Shown piece after piece: positions 7,822 to 13,414 of a stretch of 14,572 nucleotides of DNA. Source of the stretch: ANME-2 cluster archaeon (GTDB lineage: Archaea > Halobacteriota > Methanosarcinia > Methanosarcinales > Methanogasteraceae); contig PIXW01000246.1 in assembly GCA_003601535.1 (NCBI GenBank), positions 1 to 14,572 of the forward strand. Direction: 5' to 3'. Under the pieces are notes generated by a model that made no database searches, was not told where the DNA came from, and was given only the letters and a program-made list of their open reading frames with translations. The translations under genes and the position numbers were made by a program. How positions within the stretch are numbered: the stretch's first letter is position 1; every line of letters begins with the position of its first letter.

Positions 7822-8388
7822 TTATTCGTTGATCTGGGTGGTATTAATTCTTTTCGATATCTCACGCATCAATCTACCCTTAATCTCCACCGGCTCGATA
7901 TCGATGATCGGCACATCCGCATTTCCAGCGTCCATAGTTACGATCAGCACACCTGATCCATGCACACCTGATCGCACCTCTTCCGCAGTCGATGCTCTTC
8001 TGACCTCACGCACACCTGCGCCAGAGGCAATCGCTGCCAGATCTACTGCCTCTGCTGTGGCTGTCAACTGGCATCCAGTCGATCCATAGCACCGGTTATC
8101 CAGAATGGCGAGCAGGTAGTTTTCAGGCGCATGGTTTGCGATCGTTGCAAGCGATCCGAGATTCATCAGAAGCGAGCCATCGCCATCAAGAACCACAACC
8201 TTCCGCGGCTGCGCCAGTGCCAGACCGAGCCCGATCGATGATGCGAGCCCCATCGAACCAAGCATGTAGAAATGCGTTTCTTTATCTTGTAATGCGTACA
8301 GCTCTCTGCTCGGATATCCAAGATTGCATATCACGAGTTCGTCTGTCAGTTCTCCCACGATCGTCTTGATAACATCTATACGCTTCAT
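7822..8388 (-). CDS. comE: Sulfopyruvate decarboxylase beta subunit (ThDP-binding half)
   Basis: ComE with ComD decarboxylates sulfopyruvate to sulfoacetaldehyde in coenzyme M synthesis. The 188 residues match the length of archaeal ComE. The thiamine diphosphate site is GDGS (69-72), followed by the helix LGSLATIANHAPENYLLAILDN (77-98), which ends in the expected asparagine, and by YGSTGCQ (101-107). MLGSMGLASSIGLGLALAQP (42-61) precedes it, as in this family. Phosphonopyruvate decarboxylase beta is closely related and cannot be excluded, but no phosphonate genes are nearby. The alpha subunit ComD is absent: the next gene upstream is divergent and unrelated, and ilvC follows. The start ATG at 8388 has no Shine-Dalgarno site; a TATA-like TTAAGTATT about 27 bp upstream fits a leaderless start. 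Confidence 0.86.
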   Translation of the reverse strand: MKRIDVIKTIVGELTDELVICNLGYPSRELYALQDKETHFYMLGSMGLASSIGLGLALAQPRKVVVLDGDGSLLMNLGSLATIANHAPENYLLAILDNRCYGSTGCQLTATAEAVDLAAIASGAGVREVRRASTAEEVRSGVHGSGVLIVTMDAGNADVPIIDIEPVEIKGRLMREISKRINTTQINE

Positions 8389-8407
8389 CTGATGATATCA
8401 GTGATTC

Positions 8408-8422
8408 CATAATACTTAATAG
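8408..8422. promoter_or_regulatory. Shared AT-rich promoter core between divergent comE and the DUF1464 gene
   Basis: The 59-bp gap 8389-8447 holds one AT-rich block, CATAATACTTAATAG. On the minus strand TTAAGTATT is centred about 27 bp before the comE ATG. On the plus strand ATACTTAATA is centred about 32 bp before the DUF1464 ATG. Both distances suit archaeal TATA boxes, so the two transcripts may share or compete for this core. No Shine-Dalgarno site is seen for either gene. Confidence 0.4.
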
Positions 8423-8447
8423 TGGAGTCGGTCATCATCTCATTCTC

Positions 8448-9503
8448 ATGCCCCGCGTTATCGGAATCGACCCTGGTACAAAGAGTTTCGATCTCTTTGG
8501 ACTGGATGATGAACGTATCATCCTTGACGTATCGATACCAACGAAAGAGATCGCATCGAATCCGGAATCGGTCATTGATGTGCTGAACATCGATCCGGAC
8601 TTAATCGTCGGACCTTCAGGGTATGGAATCCCTCTCAAAAGAATCTCTGATATAACAGACAGAGATATCTTTCTGATGTCGCTTGTAAGAACTGACGATA
8701 AACGATCGATACTTGGGATGCGGAGGTGCATCGAGATATTGAAGAAGCACGATCTTCCGGTCTGCTTCATTCCAGGGGTCATACACCTGCCAACGGTTCC
8801 CTCCTACCGGAAGATCAACAGAATCGATATGGGCACTCCTGATAAGTTGTGTTCATGCGCGCTCGGTATCCGGGATCAGGCGCTCAGATCCGGGATCGAT
8901 TACGACCAGACATCATTCATATTACTGGAGATCGGATTCGCACATACTGCTGCTATTGCTGTGGATGCTGGAATGATCGTGGACGGGATCGGTGGAAGCA
9001 GCGGCGGTATCGGGTTTCTTTCGATGGGTGCGATGGATGCCGAACTTGCATATCTCATCCGCGGATTCGAGAAGGAGTTCATGATCGGTAGAGGGGCGCG
9101 CTCGCTTGCTGGTGATGATATCATGCCAGAGGATATCGCCAGATACGATGATGCGCGGTGCGCGCTCTCTGAGGGTGCGATCAAGAATGTGCTCGCACTC
9201 ACAGCCTCGCTGACACCAGAAGAAGTCTTGCTTTCAGGTAGATTATCAGGGATTCCGGAGATTAGAGACGAGTTGATTGAACGGTTGGGTGTGATTGCAC
9301 CTGTTCGATTGTTAAAAGGATTCTCCGGAGTTAAGATCGCAAAAAAATCGGCGCAGGGCGCGGCATTGATAGCGAATGGACTGTTCAGAGGAAGATACGA
9401 AGACCTCGTACAAACGATGAGGATTAACGAGGCACGCGGCACAGTTCTGGATTACGTGCCACCGGAATGTGCAAATTTATCATATTCTATGGAGTATGAA
9501 TGA
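8448..9503 (+). CDS. DUF1464 family protein (predicted butyrate kinase-like, ASKHA fold)
   Basis: This 351-residue protein fits the archaeal DUF1464 family (COG2441), predicted from its sugar kinase/acetate kinase/actin-type fold to be a small-molecule kinase, with no settled substrate. Fold landmarks are the phosphate-1 loop IGIDPGTKSFDLFGLDD (5-21), LLEIGFAHTAAIAVDAGMIVDGIGG (159-183) resembling the phosphate-2 region, a glycine/serine stretch IGGSSGGIGF (181-190), and the adenosine-type motif VLLSGRLSG (260-268). The ATG at 8448 begins directly with MPRVIGIDPG, which decides the start. It is transcribed away from comE through a 59-bp shared promoter region. A long repeat-rich leader region separates it from the zinc-ribbon gene downstream, so the two are probably not cotranscribed only. 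Function remains a prediction. Confidence 0.82.
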   Translation: MPRVIGIDPGTKSFDLFGLDDERIILDVSIPTKEIASNPESVIDVLNIDPDLIVGPSGYGIPLKRISDITDRDIFLMSLVRTDDKRSILGMRRCIEILKKHDLPVCFIPGVIHLPTVPSYRKINRIDMGTPDKLCSCALGIRDQALRSGIDYDQTSFILLEIGFAHTAAIAVDAGMIVDGIGGSSGGIGFLSMGAMDAELAYLIRGFEKEFMIGRGARSLAGDDIMPEDIARYDDARCALSEGAIKNVLALTASLTPEEVLLSGRLSGIPEIRDELIERLGVIAPVRLLKGFSGVKIAKKSAQGAALIANGLFRGRYEDLVQTMRINEARGTVLDYVPPECANLSYSMEYE

Positions 9504-9523
9504 CTGATTGGCATATTATCACC

Positions 9524-9598
9524 GGTGTCACGATTTGTGACACGATCGTGGCATTGCTGTGATATTCTGTTCACAACCACGTATATATTGGTGTCACG
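9524..9598. repeat. Cluster of GTGTCAC/TGTGA inverted repeats around a promoter
   Basis: Within 75 bp there are several related elements. GTGTCAC (9525-9531) and GTGACAC (9537-9543) form a perfect 7-bp inverted repeat with a five-base spacer. The palindrome CACGATCGTG (9541-9550) overlaps it. TGTGA (9558-9562) and TCACA (9571-9575) form a second inverted repeat spaced by eight bases. GGTGTCACG at 9524-9532 recurs at 9590-9598. The last copy sits just after a TATA-like element, so the cluster looks like an operator for a dimeric transcription factor. Confidence 0.55.
9582..9589 (+). promoter_or_regulatory. Putative TATA box for the small zinc-ribbon gene
   Basis: TATATATT stands out in otherwise mixed sequence. 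The expected start of transcription is near 9610, giving a leader of about 115 bases before the ATG at 9728. The element is flanked on both sides by the GTGTCAC-type repeats. Confidence 0.5.
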
Positions 9599-9676
9599 TC
9601 CAACATAGTTATTACCACGAGTGTTTTTAGCATCAGAAATCCGTTCGCGTGGGTTTTGTAATGGGGAATTGCGTGG

Positions 9677-9703
9677 GCGCAGCCCGATACATCTGGGCTG
9701 CGC
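9677..9703 (+). promoter_or_regulatory. GC-rich hairpin in the leader of the zinc-ribbon gene
   Basis: GCGCAGCCC (9677-9685) and GGGCTGCGC (9695-9703) form a perfect 9-bp stem with the loop GATACATCT. It ends 12 bases before the AGGAGAGA ribosome binding site (9716-9723) of the 44-codon gene. It could be an attenuator, a protein-binding leader element or an mRNA stabiliser. It does not mask the ribosome binding site as drawn. Confidence 0.6.
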
Positions 9704-9727
9704 ACTTCTATTCACAGGAGAGATATC

Positions 9728-9862
9728 ATGGGAATGTTGAACAGATGTCCAGAATGTAACTCTGAACTGGAACTGGTTGTAGATATACAGATATGCTCTA
9801 GATGCGGTTACTGGACGAGGAAAGGGACTGCTCATCTCGATTTTGTAATGCTTGATGGATGA
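9728..9862 (+). CDS. Small zinc-ribbon protein, 44 residues
   Basis: The ORF encodes 44 residues with a four-cysteine zinc ribbon: C7-P-E-C10, twelve residues, then C23-S-R-C26 followed by GYW. The remaining tail is TRKGTAHLDFVMLDG. Such tiny ribbons bind zinc and often act in nucleic-acid or protein contacts, but I cannot assign a role. The start is well supported: AGGAGAGA lies seven bases before the ATG, one of the best ribosome binding sites in the window. An in-frame ATG two codons later is possible but worse placed. The gene has its own promoter region with inverted repeats and a hairpin-bearing leader. It ends 2 bases from the convergent hel308 stop, leaving no room for a terminator between them. 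Confidence 0.72.
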   Translation: MGMLNRCPECNSELELVVDIQICSRCGYWTRKGTAHLDFVMLDG

Positions 9863-9864
9863 GA

Positions 9865-11979
9865 TCAGACCTGACCGTATGTACGGCCAGTCTCAATCTC
9901 TCTGATCGCATTTTGCGCGATCTTTGGTCCGATGATCGCACCGATCCTCCGCTCTCCAGCCGTAACAAGCGATTCTGGTGTGGTATATCCGGCGTCATAC
10001 AGCCGTCTTGCCCGTACCCTGCCGATGCCGCGAACTGAAGTGAGCGGAAGGAGTTCTGATTTCACTCCGTATTTCAGACATTCTGTAAGTTCTCTTGCTC
10101 TCTTTGCATGCAGACTTCTGATGTGCCTGGATAACTGTGCGGTCGCATACATGATCCACTGCGCTGTATCTGCAATGCCCCGGATATCTCCGCCGCCGGT
10201 GCCAAATTTCATCTCGATATCCTTATCCGGCCGTTCAGATATCCAGTCGAGAAGAAGGGCAGCGGTCTTTACCTCGCCAAGAAACCACTCATATCCCGAA
10301 TCAAACTCGTCTGGAACCGCTGTGAACTCGTCTTGCATCTCAGATGCAAAGTTGGGAATCCAGTCATAATCCTTTCTGCGGAGGTAGAGTTTGCGGATAT
10401 CCGGCGTCCTGCATACCAGATGAAGCAGCGTGAGATCGCTCGCATCATCACGGGACTCAAGCCCACTGATGATGATCGATGCGCCCAATGGATCGAGATA
10501 CAGCCGCGAAACCAGTCTGCCAAGAGATGTTGGCATGAGCGATCCATCAGACCTGGTGATCATCTTGTTTTCAAAAAGAAAATCGAGAACGCTTTCGACG
10601 ATCCCGTGCAGATATCTGGTTTCCTGCTGTCTCGCAAAGAATGTCAATTGCAGGAAATCCATCAGTTCACCGTACGATTCTCCGAACCTCCCGGTGATAA
10701 CAGAGAGGATATGGCTGCGGAGCGCACCAACTGTTCCGAGTTTTGACTCGATCGATTCCGGATCGGACGCTACATAATGGTCGAGCAGACTCTCCAGTTC
10801 AGGATATGATTTTGCGATCAGGATGCATTCGCCATAAGGATCGAGATGCGGGCGTCCGGCTCTTCCTGCCATCTGTTTGTATTCAAGTACCGGTATCGGT
10901 TCCATCCCGTAATTCGGATCGTATCTGCGGTAACTCTTGATTATCACCCTTCTTGCCGGAAGATTGAGCCCGAAAGCGAGTGTTGGCGTGCATGCGATCA
11001 CCTTTATTATGTTATCCCGAAAACCCTTCTCAACGATCTTTCTGTGCTCTGAGGTGAGACCTGCATGGTGGAATGCGGCTCCGCATTCGATGCAGTCAGC
11101 AAGTTTCTGTGCGGCATCGGTATCTGCCTCCCTGACCGTGTCTGCAAGACCAGCCAGATGCGAATCCTTTGACGGTTTCAATGCTTTACTCACGCGTACT
11201 GCTGTACTTACCGCATTTCTGCGGCTGCTATCAAATATCAGACACTGCCCTCCGCTTTGCAGCGTATCAAGGACGAGCGCTATGATAGTGTCATGATGGT
11301 TACGTGAGAAATCGACCTCATAACCTGTGAAATGGATGGTATCATCAAGAAGCACGCCTTCTCGCAGATCAACAGGTCGCCATTCTGATAATATGCATTC
11401 GGCATCGAGCCAGTCAGCAATCTCGTGCGCATTGCCAACAGTTGCAGAAAGAGCGATGATGTGGATATCCGGATTGATCCGGCGCAGTTTCGCAATCGTA
11501 ACCTCGAGCGTTGGACCGCGATCCTTTGAATCGAGCAGATGAATCTCATCGATCACGATCGTGGTCAGATCATGGATCCACTGCGTCTCGTTGCGGAGTA
11601 GCGAGTCAGCTTTCTCTGATGTCGCAACGATGATGTCGTTGTCTCCGAGATATTCGTCCTTTGAATCGAAGTCGCCTGTAGAGATTCCCGTTTTGATTCC
11701 GATATCCTTAAACTCAGTGAACCGCTCGTACTTCTCTGACGCAAGCGCCCGCAGCGGCACGATGTACAACGCCTTTCCGCCGGATCTGGCTGCGGCGAGC
11801 ATCGCAAGCTCCGCAAGCAGGGTTTTTCCTGATGCGGTCGGTATGGCAGCAAGGATGTTATTTCCATCAAGAAGTCCTTTTGTAACCGCCTCTGCCTGTG
11901 GGGGATATAATTCGGTGATGCCTGTCTTGTTGTAGTATTCGATGACATCTTTCGGAAGTGGGAGATCTGATATCTTCAT
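9865..11979 (-). CDS. hel308: Hel308 family superfamily-2 DNA helicase
   Basis: Hel308 is an archaeal 3'-5' DNA helicase that acts on forked and stalled replication structures. The 704-residue protein has all core parts in order: Q-motif LYPPQ (24-28), Walker A AAIPTASGKT (44-53), Walker B DEIH (144-147), motif III ALSATVGN (176-183), motif VI QMAGRAGRP (369-377), then a winged-helix and ratchet region and a C-terminal helix-hairpin-helix LTSVRGIGRVRARRLYDAGY (646-665). This domain set and length separate it from other SF2 helicases. The start at 11979 gives MKISDLPLPKDVIEYY, the usual Hel308 beginning. The frame is open up to 12180 but the extra 67 residues are not family-like. No Shine-Dalgarno site is seen; CTATATCC 27-28 bp upstream suits a leaderless message. 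Confidence 0.96.
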   Translation of the reverse strand: MKISDLPLPKDVIEYYNKTGITELYPPQAEAVTKGLLDGNNILAAIPTASGKTLLAELAMLAAARSGGKALYIVPLRALASEKYERFTEFKDIGIKTGISTGDFDSKDEYLGDNDIIVATSEKADSLLRNETQWIHDLTTIVIDEIHLLDSKDRGPTLEVTIAKLRRINPDIHIIALSATVGNAHEIADWLDAECILSEWRPVDLREGVLLDDTIHFTGYEVDFSRNHHDTIIALVLDTLQSGGQCLIFDSSRRNAVSTAVRVSKALKPSKDSHLAGLADTVREADTDAAQKLADCIECGAAFHHAGLTSEHRKIVEKGFRDNIIKVIACTPTLAFGLNLPARRVIIKSYRRYDPNYGMEPIPVLEYKQMAGRAGRPHLDPYGECILIAKSYPELESLLDHYVASDPESIESKLGTVGALRSHILSVITGRFGESYGELMDFLQLTFFARQQETRYLHGIVESVLDFLFENKMITRSDGSLMPTSLGRLVSRLYLDPLGASIIISGLESRDDASDLTLLHLVCRTPDIRKLYLRRKDYDWIPNFASEMQDEFTAVPDEFDSGYEWFLGEVKTAALLLDWISERPDKDIEMKFGTGGGDIRGIADTAQWIMYATAQLSRHIRSLHAKRARELTECLKYGVKSELLPLTSVRGIGRVRARRLYDAGYTTPESLVTAGERRIGAIIGPKIAQNAIREIETGRTYGQV

Positions 11980-12002
11980 GTGGGTTTTTGTTGGGGCAGA
12001 GG

Positions 12003-12010
12003 GGATATAG
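12003..12010 (-). promoter_or_regulatory. Putative TATA box of hel308
   Basis: On the minus strand this reads CTATATCC, centred 27-28 bp upstream of the hel308 ATG. The spacing matches that seen for livH and comE and again predicts a leaderless transcript. The rest of the 226-bp gap between hel308 and mevalonate kinase holds no gene I can support. Confidence 0.45.
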
Positions 12011-12148
12011 ATGTTGCAAGAAACTTGATGGATAATCCTGCATGTAGATCGATATTCCAGGCTGCCGCCTGCAGGAATCATGAGAACCACCTTTTTCCCA
12101 GAAAGGTTGATCAAAAACATCCTGCCAGCGATGATCTTTTGAGCGGCC

Positions 12149-12156
12149 AATATAAC
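12149..12156 (+). promoter_or_regulatory. Putative TATA box of the mevalonate kinase gene
   Basis: AATATAAC predicts transcription starting near 12179. That leaves a leader of about 27 bases before the ATG at 12206 and includes an earlier ATG at 12189, which opens a six-codon frame (MTKTIT) whose stop overlaps the kinase start as ATGA. Confidence 0.4.
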
Positions 12157-12205
12157 AAACCCACAACCCACAACACCCAACAGAAATCATGACAAAGACG
12201 ATAAC

Positions 12206-13114
12206 ATGACCACAACCTGCTCTGCACCCGGCAAGATATACCTCTTCGGCGAACACGCGGTAGTCTATGGCAATCGAGCAATCGCATCTGCGATCGACCT
12301 CCGCACCACCGCAACAGTCACAGAATCGAACAAAACGACGATCGTATCCTCTCTCGGCACAACAGGCATCGATTACGCGGTGCATCCCTACATCTCGAGA
12401 TGCATCGAATCGCTTGCTGTCCCCGCGGTCTCAATCAGGATCGATTCAGAGATTCCGGTCGGCTCGGGACTTGGATCGTCTGCCGCTGCGGTGATCGCAA
12501 CGCTTGGCGCGCTCAATTGCGAGTTCGATCTCGGGATGGACAGTACCGCACTTGCAGAGCTGGGACACCGGATCGAGCAGGATGTCCAGGGCGCGGCATC
12601 GCCGACCGACACCCTTGTTTCGACGGTGGGAGGCACTGTGATGATAACACCCGGGGTATCGACGTCGAGACTGCGGCTGATCGAGTGCGGCATCGTGATA
12701 GGCGACACAGAAGAGTTCTCCTCCACAAAAGAACTCGTTGAGAACGTCAGGATCCTGCATGAACGCTATCCCGCGGTCATGAACTCAATATTTGACACCA
12801 TCGACCATCTGTCAGAGATTGGTGTCGCCATGATCGAAAGACGTGATTACCAGTCAGTTGGAGAACTGATGAATATCGATCACGGGCTCCTGGATGCGAT
12901 CGGCGTTGGAAGCGCGAAACTTTCGCGGCTCGTGTATGCTGCAAGAGACGCCGGGGCATGGAGCGCAAAGATCACCGGTGCTGGCGGCGGTGGCTGTATC
13001 GTTGCGCTTGCCAGTGATGCGGATGTTGCCGCAGTTGTATCTGCGATCAATGATGCCGGAGGACATGCGATCGCAACGAAGGCGAGCAGGGATGGAATGA
13101 TGATTGCCGATTGA
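12206..13114 (+). CDS. mvk: Mevalonate kinase (GHMP family)
   Basis: This enzyme phosphorylates mevalonate with ATP in the mevalonate pathway that supplies isoprenoids for archaeal membrane lipids. The 302-residue protein has the three GHMP motifs: PGKIYLFGEHAVVYGN (8-23) with the conserved lysine K10, the phosphate-binding PVGSGLGSSAA (84-94), and KITGAGGGGC (255-264). ASPTDTLVSTVGG (131-143) carries the expected catalytic aspartate (D135) in the place of the family's SG-D sequence. FGEHAVVYG is diagnostic of mevalonate kinase among GHMP members. The ATG at 12206 gives MTTTCSAPGK, the usual start; no Shine-Dalgarno site precedes it. The gene stands alone, divergent from hel308 and without other mevalonate-pathway genes beside it. 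Confidence 0.95.
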   Translation: MTTTCSAPGKIYLFGEHAVVYGNRAIASAIDLRTTATVTESNKTTIVSSLGTTGIDYAVHPYISRCIESLAVPAVSIRIDSEIPVGSGLGSSAAAVIATLGALNCEFDLGMDSTALAELGHRIEQDVQGAASPTDTLVSTVGGTVMITPGVSTSRLRLIECGIVIGDTEEFSSTKELVENVRILHERYPAVMNSIFDTIDHLSEIGVAMIERRDYQSVGELMNIDHGLLDAIGVGSAKLSRLVYAARDAGAWSAKITGAGGGGCIVALASDADVAAVVSAINDAGGHAIATKASRDGMMIAD

Positions 13115-13151
13115 GGCATCCTGGTGGATTATATCTATTTATATCGCAGGA

Positions 13152-13238
13152 ATGCGAGCTATTCCGAACACTATCAATAATAGTGCTGTACAGGCAGTTG
13201 ATTCCATTGCGTTGAAAGTTGCGTCGAAAGCGGCATAA
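13152..13238 (+). CDS. Possible 28-residue small ORF (weak)
   Basis: ATG 13152 opens a frame for MRAIPNTINNSAVQAVDSIALKVASKAA. The sequence is free of cysteine and aromatics and its second half looks amphipathic helical. A TATA-like ATTATATC is centred about 20 bp upstream, which would be compatible with a leaderless message, though a little short. The second half includes a tandem repeat (13207-13230) that could by itself create the pleasing residue pattern. No homologue is recognised, and chance is a serious alternative. Confidence 0.2.
   Translation: MRAIPNTINNSAVQAVDSIALKVASKAA
13207..13230 (+). repeat. Tandem 12-bp repeat
   Basis: TTGCGTTGAAAG (13207-13218) is followed without a gap by TTGCGTCGAAAG (13219-13230), differing at one base. 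It falls inside the possible 28-codon ORF. Confidence 0.7.
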
Positions 13239-13361
13239 GATTTGACAGTAGATCAGATGCCGTCCGGGTGCTATCGTTCGAATCTCGTGGTTGGTGCTGT
13301 AGTTCAATACCACAAATCAGGGGGTAGGGTTTTATGATATTACGGTCCTGGTTGATTATGC

Positions 13362-13396
13362 AAGCGCGGATAATCCTGTCGGGAAGGATCGCGCTT
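13362..13396 (+). promoter_or_regulatory. Bulged hairpin just upstream of the dockerin gene
   Basis: The outer stem AAGCGCG/CGCGCTT (13362-13368 with 13390-13396) is followed by a four-base bulge GATA, an inner stem ATCCT/AGGAT (13373-13377 with 13385-13389) and the loop GTCGGGA. It ends 18 bases before ATG 13415. It is a leader element if translation starts at 13415, but lies within coding sequence if the in-frame ATG at 13334 is used. Confidence 0.5.
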
Positions 13397-13414
13397 ATAG
13401 TAGAGTTGATTGAA

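Larger units (their letters stand above)
13115..13414. other. Intergenic region between mevalonate kinase and the dockerin gene
   Basis: This 300-bp gap holds no recognised gene. It contains two TATA-like stretches (13128-13145), two small stem-loops (TCGCA-GGAA-TGCGA at 13144-13157 and CACTAT-CAATA-ATAGTG at 13169-13185), a possible 28-codon ORF (13152-13238) with a tandem 12-bp repeat, an AGGGGGT ribosome-binding-like site (13319-13325) before ATG 13334, and a bulged hairpin (13362-13396). The first stem-loops could help end the mvk transcript. Confidence 0.5.

Noticed and set aside
8395..8439. Minus-strand ATGATGA and CTGA resembling C and D boxes of a C/D box sRNA
   Set aside because: No D'/C' pair and no terminal stem were found; the sequence also overlaps the divergent promoter region, so chance is likely.
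8900..9442. 180-codon minus-strand frame across the DUF1464 gene
   Set aside because: It is an antisense shadow; the plus strand encodes a coherent family protein.
9661..9756. 32-codon frame beginning ATG 9661 that overlaps the zinc-ribbon start
   Set aside because: No ribosome binding site and no recognisable product; the stretch is better explained by the leader hairpin and the Shine-Dalgarno site of the zinc-ribbon gene.
12046..12086. Imperfect stem (ATTCCAGGC against GCCTGCAGGAAT) in the hel308-mvk gap
   Set aside because: It is short and bulged, and not positioned in either predicted transcript in an informative way.
11980..12180. In-frame upstream extension of hel308 starting at 12180
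   Set aside because: The additional 67 residues do not resemble Hel308 N-termini, and a TATA-like element lies inside the stretch at the right distance from ATG 11979.
13276..13284. GTTCGAATC resembling a tRNA T-loop
   Set aside because: Flanking bases do not pair as a T-stem on either strand and no acceptor, D or anticodon arm could be drawn.
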